Source: Pseudooceanicola onchidii
GTDB taxonomy: Bacteria; Pseudomonadota; Alphaproteobacteria; Rhodobacterales; Rhodobacteraceae
DNA: 64,000 nt
NCBI RefSeq assembly: GCF_004959925.1
Contig: NZ_SPUW01000001.1
Coordinates: 124,001 to 188,000, forward strand
Reading direction: 5' to 3'
Numbering within the stretch: the stretch's first letter is position 1; every line of letters starts with the position of its first letter. Position numbers and translations under genes: made by a program. The notes beneath the pieces were generated by a model, which searched no databases, had not been told where the DNA came from, and saw only the letters and a list, made by a program, of their open reading frames with translations. Positions 33,107 to 41,369 of this stretch are shown here, in pieces.

Positions 33107-33751
33107 ATGGCCAAGCAACTGCCCTATCCCGTGCTCAAGGAGATCTTCCACCGTTTCGAGGCGGCGGAACCCGAACCCAAGGGCGAACTGGACCACGTCA
33201 ACGCCTATACGTTGGTGGTCGCTGTCGCCCTGTCCGCGCAGGCGACGGACGCGGGCGTCAACAAGGCCACGCACGAGCTTTTCAAGATCGCCGACACGCC
33301 GCAGAAGATGCTGGATCTGGGTGAAGAGGGACTGATCGAACATATCAAGACGATCGGGCTATTTCGGCAGAAGGCGAAGAACGTCATCAAGACCGCCCGC
33401 ATCCTTGTGGAGCAATACGGCGGAGAGGTCCCGTCCTCTCGGGCCGCGTTGCAATCCCTGCCCGGTGTCGGGCGCAAGACCGCCAATGTCGTGCTGAACA
33501 TGTGGTGGGGTCACCCGGCGCAGGCGGTCGACACGCATATCTTCCGCGTCGGCAACCGATCGGGCATCGCGCCGGGCAAGGACGTGGATGCGGTCGAACG
33601 CGCCATCGAAGACAACATTCCGGCGGAATACCAGCGCCACGCCCACCACTGGCTTATCCTGCACGGACGCTATACCTGCGTCGCCAGAAAACCCAAATGC
33701 GCGGCCTGCCTGATCCGCGACCTGTGTGAATTCGAGGAGAAGACCCTGTGA
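33107..33751 (+). CDS. nth: endonuclease III
   Basis: A 214-residue DNA glycosylase/AP lyase that removes oxidised pyrimidines. The helix-hairpin-helix LPGVGRKTANVV holds the catalytic Lys, the Asp lies in AVDTHIFRVGNR, and the four Cys of the [4Fe-4S] cluster at the C-terminus follow the exact C-x6-C-x2-C-x5-C spacing. The start at 33107 (MAKQLPYPVLK) is chosen by family length. Its TGA overlaps the GTG of the adenosine kinase gene (GTGA), giving an unexpected repair/nucleoside-salvage coupling. Confidence 0.96.
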   Translation: MAKQLPYPVLKEIFHRFEAAEPEPKGELDHVNAYTLVVAVALSAQATDAGVNKATHELFKIADTPQKMLDLGEEGLIEHIKTIGLFRQKAKNVIKTARILVEQYGGEVPSSRAALQSLPGVGRKTANVVLNMWWGHPAQAVDTHIFRVGNRSGIAPGKDVDAVERAIEDNIPAEYQRHAHHWLILHGRYTCVARKPKCAACLIRDLCEFEEKTL

Positions 33752-34731
33752 AATACGACGTGATCGGTATCGGCAACGCGGTGATGGACATGATCGCGCC
33801 CGTGGACGACTTCTTCCTGTCCGAAATGGCCATTCAGAAGGGCATCATGCAGCTGGTCGAGCTGGACCGCTCGGACATGCTGTATCACGCCATGGGTGAA
33901 CATCATCAGGTGCCCGGCGGGTCGGTGGCCAATACCATGGCCGGCTGTTCAAACCTTGGCCTGAGGACCGCCTTTATCGGCAAGACCACCGATGACGAGA
34001 TCGGGCGCGCCTATGTCGACGGCACGCGCGCCGTCGGCACCGATTGCCCGAACGACCCGGTTGCGGGCGGCCATCTGCCCTCGTCGCGGTCCATGATCTT
34101 CGTGTCGCCCGATGGCGAGCGGTCGATGAACACCTATCTCGGCATCTCGTCCGAGGTCGGACCTGCGGACGTGCCCGAAGAGGTCTGCAACGAAGCGCGC
34201 ATCCTCTTCCTCGAGGGCTACCTGTACGACAAGGACAAGGGCAAAGAGGCGTTCGAGACCGCCGCCCGCCTGACCCGCAACGCCGGCGGCAAGGCGGGCA
34301 TTGCCCTGTCCGATCCCTTCTGCGTCGACCGTCACCGGGGCGATTTCCGCAAGCTGGTGAAGGAACTCGACTACGTGATCGGCAATGAACACGAATGGAT
34401 GTCGCTGTATCAGACCGAAGACCTGTCGACCGCGCTGGAAATGGCGGCCAGCGACAGCGGCCTGATCGTCTGTACCCGCTCCGGCCACGACGTCGTGCTG
34501 GTGTCGGGCAAAGAACAGGTGTCGGCGCCGGTACATGAAATCACGCCGGTCGATGCGACCGGGGCGGGCGACCAGTTTGCGGCCGGGTTCCTCTATGGGC
34601 TGGCGACGGGGGCGGATCTTGCGACCTCGGGCCGGATGGGCTGTGTCGCGGCGGCCGAGGTGATTTCGCATTACGGGGCCCGCCCCGACACGGATCTCAA
34701 GGCGCTTTTCGCAAAGGAAGGCCTTATTTAA
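33748..34731 (+). CDS. adenosine kinase (PfkB family)
   Basis: A 327-residue ribokinase-fold enzyme that phosphorylates adenosine to AMP with ATP. The PfkB signatures are GGSVANTMAGCSNLG near residue 55 and DATGAGDQFAAGFLYG near residue 270, which carries the catalytic Asp. Alphaproteobacterial proteins with this text are annotated as adenosine kinases. The start is GTG at 33748, overlapping nth by four bases. The stop lies in the stem of a terminator. It lies next to AMP nucleosidase, which acts on its product. Confidence 0.9.
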   Translation: MKYDVIGIGNAVMDMIAPVDDFFLSEMAIQKGIMQLVELDRSDMLYHAMGEHHQVPGGSVANTMAGCSNLGLRTAFIGKTTDDEIGRAYVDGTRAVGTDCPNDPVAGGHLPSSRSMIFVSPDGERSMNTYLGISSEVGPADVPEEVCNEARILFLEGYLYDKDKGKEAFETAARLTRNAGGKAGIALSDPFCVDRHRGDFRKLVKELDYVIGNEHEWMSLYQTEDLSTALEMAASDSGLIVCTRSGHDVVLVSGKEQVSAPVHEITPVDATGAGDQFAAGFLYGLATGADLATSGRMGCVAAAEVISHYGARPDTDLKALFAKEGLI

Positions 34732-34740
34732 AGGCCTTTT
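34718..34740 (+). terminator. terminator overlapping the adenosine kinase stop
   Basis: Stem AAGGCCTT / AAGGCCTT (self-complementary arms) with a short AT loop and a TT tail, beginning inside the last codons of the adenosine kinase gene. Confidence 0.7.
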
Positions 34741-34806
34741 CCGCACTTTCCCCCCTTGCCTTCCGCCCCGTCCATCCCGCAGATGGATAAAAGAGCGGAG
34801 TCAAGA

Positions 34807-36270
34807 ATGCAGATCCTCACCCCCGACGCCCCCGCAGCGCAGACCTTCCGGGATGCGCGCGCCGCCGTGGACCGCCTCAACGAGCTTTACGATCAGGCGA
34901 CAGCCTTCCTTCAGGCCGAATTCAGCCGCGCCCTGCGCGACGGGCGGCCCGAGGGGCGCGTGCGTGCCTTCTATCCCGAAATCCGCATCACCACGACGAC
35001 CTACAGCCAGGTCGACAGCCGCCTGGCCTTCGGCCATGTCCCCGCGCCCGGCACCTATGCTGCCACGATCACGCGGCCCGACCTGTTCCGGCATTACCTG
35101 GAACAGCAGATCGGCCTGCTTCTGGCAAACCACGACGTGCCCGTGACCATCGGCCCGTCCGACACTGCGATGCCGCTGCATTTCGCCGTGGCCCGCGCCG
35201 GAGAGGTCACCGTTCCGCAGGAAGGGGCGGCGGATTTCACCCTGCGTGATGTCTTTGACGTGCCCGACCTGGACACCACCAACGACGACATCGTCAACGG
35301 CACCCATGTGACCGCCCCCGGCGATCCCTATCCACTGGCACCCTTCACGGCGCAGCGCGTGGATTATTCGCTGGCCCGTCTGGCGCATTACACCGCCACC
35401 GACCCCGAGCATTTCCAGAACCACGTCCTGTTCACCAACTACCAGTTCTACGTCAGCGAATTCGAGGCCTTCGCCCGACGCATGCTGGCGGACCCCGACA
35501 GCGGCTATACGTCCTTCGTGTCGACCGGCAACGCCGAGATCACCGATCCGCTTGGTGATCTGCCGCCGTCGCCGAAGATGCCGCAGATGCCGACCTATCA
35601 CCTGAAACGGCCCGGATCGGCCGGGATCACGCTGGTCAACATCGGCGTCGGCCCGTCGAACGCCAAGACCGCGACCGACCACATCGCCGTGCTGCGCCCG
35701 CACGCCTGGCTGATGGTCGGTCACTGCGCCGGGCTGCGCAACACGCAGTCGCTTGGCGATTTCGTCTTGGCCCATGCCTACCTGCGCGAAGACAAGGTGC
35801 TGGACGACGACCTGCCGGTCTGGGTGCCGATCCCGGCGCTGGCGGAAATCCAGGTCGCGCTGGAAGACGCGGTCGAGGCGGAAACCGAACTGTCGGGCTT
35901 CGACCTCAAGCGGATCATGCGGACCGGCACCGTGGCCAGCCTCGACAACCGGAACTGGGAGTTGCGCGAAACCTCGGGCCCCGTGCAGCGGCTGTCGCAG
36001 TCGCGCGCCGTGGCGCTGGACATGGAATCCGCCACCATCGCCGCCAACGGCTTCCGCTTCCGGGTGCCTTACGGGACGCTTCTGTGCGTGTCGGACAAGC
36101 CGCTGCATGGCGAATTGAAGCTGCCGGGCATGGCCAGCGACTTCTACAAGACCCAGGTTTCGCGGCATCTGATGATAGGGATTCGCGCGATGGAGACCCT
36201 TCGGGGCATGCCTCTGGAGCGAATCCACTCTCGAAAACTGCGGTCGTTCGACGAAACGGCCTTCCTCTGA
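34807..36270 (+). CDS. amn: AMP nucleosidase
   Basis: A 487-residue enzyme that hydrolyses AMP to adenine and ribose 5-phosphate. The N-terminal AMP-nucleosidase domain (residues ~1-170) is followed by a purine nucleoside phosphorylase fold with NIGVGPSNAKTATDHIAVLRP near residue 285 and LDMESATIAANGFRF near residue 415, the base/ribose site. The start is set at 34807, where GGAGTCAAGA precedes MQILTPDAP. A terminator separates it from the adenosine kinase gene, so they are neighbours but probably separately transcribed; together they would cycle adenosine to adenine. Confidence 0.95.
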   Translation: MQILTPDAPAAQTFRDARAAVDRLNELYDQATAFLQAEFSRALRDGRPEGRVRAFYPEIRITTTTYSQVDSRLAFGHVPAPGTYAATITRPDLFRHYLEQQIGLLLANHDVPVTIGPSDTAMPLHFAVARAGEVTVPQEGAADFTLRDVFDVPDLDTTNDDIVNGTHVTAPGDPYPLAPFTAQRVDYSLARLAHYTATDPEHFQNHVLFTNYQFYVSEFEAFARRMLADPDSGYTSFVSTGNAEITDPLGDLPPSPKMPQMPTYHLKRPGSAGITLVNIGVGPSNAKTATDHIAVLRPHAWLMVGHCAGLRNTQSLGDFVLAHAYLREDKVLDDDLPVWVPIPALAEIQVALEDAVEAETELSGFDLKRIMRTGTVASLDNRNWELRETSGPVQRLSQSRAVALDMESATIAANGFRFRVPYGTLLCVSDKPLHGELKLPGMASDFYKTQVSRHLMIGIRAMETLRGMPLERIHSRKLRSFDETAFL

Positions 36271-36323
36271 GCGAAAAAAGGCGAAAAACCCGCATTTATT
36301 GGGGATAACCGCGTCACAAATTG

Positions 36324-36352
36324 TTGTGTGACCACACTACATCAAGTTAAAT
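36324..36352 (+). promoter_or_regulatory. candidate sigma-70 promoter of the HU gene
   Basis: TTGTGT (36324-36329) and TTAAAT (36347-36352) are 17 bases apart, about 50 bases before the HU start. The spacer and -35 overlap the dyad GTGTGACCACAC (36326-36337), a possible operator. Confidence 0.45.
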
Positions 36353-36400
36353 TCTGCAGACCAAGCCCAAACGACAGGGCATCAAGCAAGGAGACCAGAA

Positions 36401-36688
36401 ATGGCAAAACCGATGACCAAGACCCAACTGGTGGCTGCTCTGGCCGAAGAACTGGGCTCGGACAAGAAATCCGCGAGCGCGGCACTGGACGCGATCGCAA
36501 ACGTGATCACCAAGGAAGTTGCCGGCGGCGGCGCAGTCGCGATCCCCGGCGTGGGCAAGTTCTACTGCCGCGAGCGCCCCGAGCGCATGGTGCGCAACCC
36601 CGCCACCAACGAGCAGATCAAGAAAGAAGCTGACAAAGTGGTCAAGGTGACCATCGCGAAAGCTCTGAAAGACAGCGTGAACTCCTGA
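36401..36688 (+). CDS. HU family DNA-binding protein
   Basis: A 95-residue nucleoid protein. The start MAKPMTKTQLVAALAEELGSDK and the arm region AIPGVGKFYCRERPERMVRNPATNEQIK, where the conserved RNPATNE binds the minor groove, are typical of HU. A Cys in the arm base (FYCRER) is slightly unusual. AAGGAGA precedes the ATG. It has its own promoter and is followed by two hairpins. Confidence 0.95.
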   Translation: MAKPMTKTQLVAALAEELGSDKKSASAALDAIANVITKEVAGGGAVAIPGVGKFYCRERPERMVRNPATNEQIKKEADKVVKVTIAKALKDSVNS

Positions 36689-36698
36689 GTTTGCGTGC

Positions 36699-36757
36699 AT
36701 CGGGGGTTGCCCCCCGATCATGAATTCGAAAGGGTCGCCCGAAACGGCGGCCCTTTC
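36699..36757 (+). terminator. tandem hairpins after the HU gene
   Basis: First ATCGGGGG-TTGC-CCCCCGAT (36699-36718), then the 12-base stem GAAAGGGTCGCC / GGCGGCCCTTTC (36728-36757) with a six-base loop, typical of a strong intrinsic terminator despite a short T-run. Confidence 0.7.
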
Positions 36758-36775
36758 CAGTTGTAGGAGGTGAAG

Positions 36776-37669
36776 ATGGACCTGCGCGCGATCGGACTGG
36801 GGCTGGCCTTTGCCTTCATGTGGTCCTCTGCCTTCACCTCGGCCCGGATGATCGTGGCGGATGCGCCGCCGCTGACCTCTCTGGCGCTGCGGTTCCTGAT
36901 CTCGGGCATCCTCGGCATCGTGATCGCGCGGGCCATGGGGCAGACCTGGTCGCTGACGCGGGTACAGTGGCGATCGACCTTCATCTTCGGGCTGTGCCAG
37001 AACGCGATCTACCTTGGCCTCTTCTTCGTCGCCATGCAGCGGATCGAGGCCTCGCTGGCCTCCATCGTCGCGGCAGCGATGCCGCTTTTCGTCGGCTTCT
37101 TCGGCTGGATCATCTTTGGCGACCGGCTGCGCCCAATGGCGATCCTCGGGCTGGTATTGGGGCTGGGGGGCGTGGCGCTGATCATGGGCAGTCGCCTGTC
37201 GGGCGGGGCGGACCCCACGGGGCTGGTGCTGTGTGTGATCGGAACACTGGCGCTGACGGTCGCGACCCTGTCGGTCCGGGGCGCCAGTTCAGGCGGCAAC
37301 GTGCTGATGATCGTCGGGTTGCAGATGCTGGTCGGTGCGGCGGCCCTGGCCATCGCCGCCCCCTTCTTCGAAACCTGGGAGGTCACCTGGACGCCGCGGC
37401 TGGTCATGGCCTTCTTCTACACCACGTTGATCCCGGGCCTGCTGGCGACCTTCACCTGGTTCGTGCTGGTCAACCGGATCGGCGCGGTGCGGGCGGCGAC
37501 CTTCCACTTCCTCAACCCCTTCTTCGGGGTGGTCATCGCCTGGTGGGTTCTGGGCGAAGGCGTCGGCATGCTGGACATCGTCGGTGCGGTCATCATCGCC
37601 GTGGGAATCCTTGCGGTGCAGCTGTCGAAACAGGTGGCGAAACCGGCGCCCACGCGCACGGCGGCGTGA
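36776..37669 (+). CDS. EamA/DMT family transporter
   Basis: A 297-residue inner-membrane protein with about ten membrane segments in two EamA halves: the first contains FAFMWSSAFTSARMI, LRFLISGILG and the second FYTTLIPGLLATFTWFVLVNRIGAVRAA and FLNPFFGVVIAWWVLGEGV. These carriers usually export amino acids or other metabolites. The GTG at 36770 falls inside the Shine-Dalgarno GGAGG, so the ATG at 36776, five bases after it, is taken as the start. Substrate unknown. Confidence 0.88.
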   Translation: MDLRAIGLGLAFAFMWSSAFTSARMIVADAPPLTSLALRFLISGILGIVIARAMGQTWSLTRVQWRSTFIFGLCQNAIYLGLFFVAMQRIEASLASIVAAAMPLFVGFFGWIIFGDRLRPMAILGLVLGLGGVALIMGSRLSGGADPTGLVLCVIGTLALTVATLSVRGASSGGNVLMIVGLQMLVGAAALAIAAPFFETWEVTWTPRLVMAFFYTTLIPGLLATFTWFVLVNRIGAVRAATFHFLNPFFGVVIAWWVLGEGVGMLDIVGAVIIAVGILAVQLSKQVAKPAPTRTAA

Positions 37670-37747
37670 AACATTTCTGGCGGGGTCGTGACCCGTTTCA
37701 CGGTTTCGTCAGATGACAGGAAGGCGGGCCAGGCGGCATCCAAAGGC

Positions 37748-38461
37748 ATGGAGCTGATCTTCGGATACCTGGCCGGGCTGCTGACCCTGATAAACCCCTG
37801 CGTTCTGCCGGTTTTGCCGCTGGTTCTGGGATCGGCCCTGCAGGCCAGCCTACGCGGCCCGGCGGCCCTGGCGGCGGGCATGGCGCTTTCGTTCGTGGTG
37901 CTGGGCGTCGGCGTCGCGGCCTTCGGCTATGCGCTTGGCCTCGACCCCGAGCAGATCGCGCAGGGTGCGGCGGTTCTGATGATCGGCTTTGGCCTGATCC
38001 TGCTGGTCCCCCGGTTCTCGGCCGCCTTTTCGACGGCCACTGCGGGCTTCGCGGCCGGGGCAGACGCGCGCATCGATCGGATCGACAGCACCGGGGCGCG
38101 GGGACAGTTCCTCGGCGGCCTGCTGCTTGGCGCGGTCTGGAGCCCCTGTGTCGGCCCGACCCTCGGTGGCGCGATATCGCTCGCCAGCCAGGGCGAGAGT
38201 CTGGCCCGAGCGACCGCCATCATGGTGGCCTTCGCGCTTGGCGTCGCCACCCTTGTTCTGGCGCTTGGCTACGGTGCCCGTGGCCTGTTGCACCGCCACC
38301 AGCCACTGATGCGCCGCCTGGCCGAGGTCTCGCGCCCGTTGCTGGGGATCGTCTTCCTCGCCACCGGGCTGGCCATCCTGCTCCGCCTTCATCATATCGT
38401 CGAAGCCTGGGCCCTGCGGGTTCTGCCCGCCTGGCTCATCGACCTCTCTGTTGCCCTCTGA
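37748..38461 (+). CDS. CcdA-like thiol electron-transfer membrane protein
   Basis: A 237-residue inner-membrane protein of the cytochrome c biogenesis/DsbD transmembrane family with six membrane helices. The two redox Cys are in NPCVLPVLPLVLG near residue 18 and WSPCVGPTLGG near residue 135, as in CcdA. It should pass electrons from cytoplasmic thioredoxin to periplasmic thiol proteins. The thioredoxin-fold protein encoded 16 bases downstream is the obvious partner. The ATG at 37748 gives the normal N-terminus; no strong Shine-Dalgarno is seen. Confidence 0.9.
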   Translation: MELIFGYLAGLLTLINPCVLPVLPLVLGSALQASLRGPAALAAGMALSFVVLGVGVAAFGYALGLDPEQIAQGAAVLMIGFGLILLVPRFSAAFSTATAGFAAGADARIDRIDSTGARGQFLGGLLLGAVWSPCVGPTLGGAISLASQGESLARATAIMVAFALGVATLVLALGYGARGLLHRHQPLMRRLAEVSRPLLGIVFLATGLAILLRLHHIVEAWALRVLPAWLIDLSVAL

Positions 38462-38476
38462 CCGAAAGGACATCCC

Positions 38477-38887
38477 ATGGACCGTCGCGCATTCCTGACC
38501 CTCACCGCCGCTGGCCTGGCACTGCCGACCCTTGCCGCCGCCGCGCCGCTTGATTTCAAGCCGGGTCTTGTCGAAGACCGGCTGGCCGCCGGAGAGACCG
38601 TCTTCCTCGACTTCAAGGCCAGCTGGTGTTCGACCTGCGCCGCGCAGGAACGGGTGCTGGACAAGCTGAAGGCCGAAAACCCGGCCTATGAACAGATCAT
38701 CACCTTCGTAAACGTCGACTGGGACACCTACCGCAAGGCGCAATTCACGCAGCGCCTGCGCATCCCGCGCCGGTCGACCCTCGTCGTGCTGAAGGGCGAC
38801 GCCGAGATCGGCCGACTGGTTGCCGAAACGCGCGAGTCCAGCATCAGGGACCTTCTGGATGCCGCCGTCGCGGCTGCGTCGGCCTGA
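38477..38887 (+). CDS. periplasmic thioredoxin-fold protein, partner of the CcdA-like protein
   Basis: A 136-residue secreted thioredoxin-like protein. The signal peptide includes MDRRAFLTLTAAGLALPTLA with cleavage near AAA-APL; the RR could support Tat export but a twin-arginine motif is not complete. The active site is KASWCSTCAAQE (WCxxC), and RIPRRSTLVVLKG stands where the cis-Pro loop is expected. It resembles the C-terminal domain of DsbD, which here would be split from its membrane domain (the upstream gene). Likely roles are reducing periplasmic disulfides or cytochrome c maturation; the two-gene order supports a redox pair. Confidence 0.85.
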   Translation: MDRRAFLTLTAAGLALPTLAAAAPLDFKPGLVEDRLAAGETVFLDFKASWCSTCAAQERVLDKLKAENPAYEQIITFVNVDWDTYRKAQFTQRLRIPRRSTLVVLKGDAEIGRLVAETRESSIRDLLDAAVAAASA

Positions 38888-38889
38888 CC

Positions 38890-39087
38890 TTATCCCGGCG
38901 GTTTGGGCAGTGTGCTGACCGTGACCTGCTGCGGCGGGGCGAAGGGCACTTCCGCCGCCGGTTCCACCGCTTCGGCCTGCGGCGTGGCGGGCGGGAACCA
39001 GCCAAGGCTGAAGGCCGCGGCCGCATGAAGGGCGCCGATCAAGGCAAGGGCGACCCCCAGAAGGTGATGAGAGGTAAGGTATAGCAT
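38890..39087 (-). CDS. small membrane protein with proline-rich tail
   Basis: A 65-residue protein: one hydrophobic segment (LLGVALALIGALHAAAAFSLGW) then a Pro/Glu-rich tail (PPATPQAEAVEPAAEVPFAPP). CAGGAGGATC stands just before the ATG at 39087, strong support for translation. It is convergent with the thioredoxin gene, three bases between the two stops. No family recognised. It could be a membrane-anchored assembly factor or simply an uncharacterised small protein. Confidence 0.6.
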   Translation of the reverse strand: MLYLTSHHLLGVALALIGALHAAAAFSLGWFPPATPQAEAVEPAAEVPFAPPQQVTVSTLPKPPG

Positions 39088-39150
39088 CTGGGATCCTCCT
39101 GACGCGATGGCCGAAGGATCCCGCAAACCTCTTAATATCGCGTCACCGGG

Positions 39151-40101
39151 TTACAGAAGCAGCGCCAGCGCGATGTTCAGCGTCACGAAGGACAGCACCG
39201 TCGATAGCATCACCGACAGGGAGGCCAGCCCCTCGTGCCCGGCCTCCTGCCCGAACAGGACGAAGACCGCGAACATCGGCAGGCAGGTGGTCAGGATCAG
39301 GCCGATCGTCAGCTCGGGCCCCAGGTGCACCAAGCCAAGCGACGACAGACCGGCCAGCGCCGCGATCGTCAGCGCCGGATGCAGCAGCAGTTTCACCGCC
39401 GTGATCAGCGATGCCAGCGACAGGTCACCCCGCAGATTCAGCCCGAACAGCGACCCGCCGATCACCACCAGCGCCACGGGTGACGCGGCCTGGCCCAGCA
39501 TCCCGGTGAAGCGCATTATTTCGGACGGCGGCGTAATGCCCAGAAGAACCACGGCAAATCCGGCCAGAAGCCCGATGATCAGCGGGCGCCGGATCACCGA
39601 CAGGAAGATCGACCGGATCAGCCGCAGCCGCGACACCGGCGCACCGTCCTCGGCTGCGGCGCGACCCAGCAGGGTCAGGCCAAGCGGCGTCAGGATGATG
39701 TTCTCGATCAGCAGGTTCATGGCCACGATGGCGGCGGCATGATCGGGGATGATCATCAGGAAGATCGGAAAGCCCAGGAAGGCCGTGTTGGGCGTGGCAG
39801 AGCCCAGAACCGCCAGCGCCCGGCGCTTCGGCCCCGTGCCCGTCAGCCGCACGATCAGGGCCATGGCCCCCTGCGTCGCCAGCCCCGCCACCGCCAGCGT
39901 CAGCAGGTAGTTCAGATTGACCACTTCCGAGAAGTTGCGTGACGCCAGCGCGGAAAACAACGCGCAAGGCAGGGTGACGAGCATGGTGAAGTCGCCAAGC
40001 GCCTTCATCGTCTGCGATGTCAGCGGCCCGATCCGCACCACAAGGTAGCCGACCGCGATGACCGCGAAGATCGGGAATGTGATCGAAAGGACGGCAAGCA
40101 C
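39151..40101 (-). CDS. AEC family transporter
   Basis: A 316-residue inner-membrane protein with ten hydrophobic segments of the auxin efflux carrier family (PF03547). The repeats VIAVGYLVVRIGPLTSQTMKALGDF (N-half) and GGSLFGLNLRGDLSLASLITAVKLLLHPALT (C-half) are characteristic. Bacterial members export or take up organic acids such as malate. The start is GTG at 40101, one base after the TAA of aroC, so the gene is likely translated from the aroC mRNA. Function relative to aromatic synthesis is unclear. Confidence 0.85.
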   Translation of the reverse strand: MLAVLSITFPIFAVIAVGYLVVRIGPLTSQTMKALGDFTMLVTLPCALFSALASRNFSEVVNLNYLLTLAVAGLATQGAMALIVRLTGTGPKRRALAVLGSATPNTAFLGFPIFLMIIPDHAAAIVAMNLLIENIILTPLGLTLLGRAAAEDGAPVSRLRLIRSIFLSVIRRPLIIGLLAGFAVVLLGITPPSEIMRFTGMLGQAASPVALVVIGGSLFGLNLRGDLSLASLITAVKLLLHPALTIAALAGLSSLGLVHLGPELTIGLILTTCLPMFAVFVLFGQEAGHEGLASLSVMLSTVLSFVTLNIALALLL

Positions 40102-40102
40102 C

Positions 40103-41206
40103 TTAGCCGATCCGCCCGCCCGCGTCGCCGATCTGGCCCCGATGCAGCAGCAGGTGGTCGAGGATCACGCAAGCCATCATCGCCTCGCCCACAGGCACGG
40201 CGCGGATGCCGACGCAGGGGTCGTGGCGGCCCTTGGTGATGATCTCGGCCGCCTCGCCCGACTTGGTGATCGTCTGGCGCGGCTTGAGGATCGACGAGGT
40301 CGGCTTGACCGCAAACCGCACCACCACGTCCTGCCCGGTGGAAATGCCGCCCAGGATCCCGCCCGCGTGGTTCGAGGAATAGACCGGCTTGCCGTCGTTC
40401 CCCATGAAGATCTCGTCCGCGTTAGCCTCGCCCGTCAGTTCGGCCGCCCCCATGCCTTCGCCGATCTCCACACCCTTTACGGCGTTGATCGACATCATCG
40501 CCGCCGCAAGATCGGTGTCGAGCTTGCCGTAGATCGGCGCACCCAGACCCGCAGGCACGCCGCGCGCCACGACCTCGACCACCGCACCGACCGAATTGCC
40601 CGACTTGCGCAGCCCGTCCAGGTAAGTGGCCCAGTCTTCGGCGGCCTTGGCATCCGGCACCCAGAAGGGGTTCTGGTCGATCTGGTCCCAGTCGAAGGCC
40701 TCACGGTCGATCCGGTGAGGACCCATCTGGACCATGTAGCCCTTGATCTCGACTTCCGGCGCCAGCGCGCCCAAAGCCGCGCGCGCCAGACCACCCGCCG
40801 CAACCCGTGCCGCCGTTTCCCGCGCCGAAGAGCGCCCGCCGCCGCGATAGTCGCGGATCCCGTACTTCTGCCAATAGGTGATGTCGGCATGGCCGGGGCG
40901 GAATTTCTCGGCGATCTCTGAATAATCCTTCGACCGCTGGTCAGTGTTGCGGATCATCAGCTGCACCGGCGTTCCGGTGGTTTTGCCCTCGAAGACACCC
41001 GACAGGATTTCGACCTGATCGGGCTCCTGCCGCTGCGTGGTATAGCGGTTCTGACCGGGTTTACGCATGTCCAGCCAGTGCTGCAGAAGCGCCGCATCGA
41101 CGGCAACACCGGGGGGGCAGCCATCGACCGTCGCGCCAAGGGCGGGCCCGTGGCTTTCGCCCCAGGTGGTGACTCGGAAGAGGTGGCCAAAGCTGTTGAG
41201 AGACAT
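40103..41206 (-). CDS. aroC: chorismate synthase
   Basis: A 367-residue FMN-dependent lyase that makes chorismate from EPSP, the last shared step of aromatic amino-acid synthesis. [20 protein letters not shown] is the signature start (motif 1), and [21 protein letters not shown] and the FMN-site [17 protein letters not shown] are clearly present. The frame is open to 41647 upstream, but the ATG at 41206 is the family start. It is followed by the AEC carrier with a one-base gap and is divergent from the dicarboxylate symporter. Confidence 0.97.
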   Translation of the reverse strand: MSLNSFGHLFRVTTWGESHGPALGATVDGCPPGVAVDAALLQHWLDMRKPGQNRYTTQRQEPDQVEILSGVFEGKTTGTPVQLMIRNTDQRSKDYSEIAEKFRPGHADITYWQKYGIRDYRGGGRSSARETAARVAAGGLARAALGALAPEVEIKGYMVQMGPHRIDREAFDWDQIDQNPFWVPDAKAAEDWATYLDGLRKSGNSVGAVVEVVARGVPAGLGAPIYGKLDTDLAAAMMSINAVKGVEIGEGMGAAELTGEANADEIFMGNDGKPVYSSNHAGGILGGISTGQDVVVRFAVKPTSSILKPRQTITKSGEAAEIITKGRHDPCVGIRAVPVGEAMMACVILDHLLLHRGQIGDAGGRIG

Positions 41207-41369
41207 GCAAACGCCCTTCGAAATATGTCCCGAAGGCCCTAACCCATCCGGTAAACGGGCGCAATTCCGGCTTTTCGACCATTGCGTGCCGCGATCAGGC
41301 AATTTTCGCTTCGTGATTGCTGCGGCGGGATGCCACACTACTTTTGCACAGGACACACAGGAGGCACCC

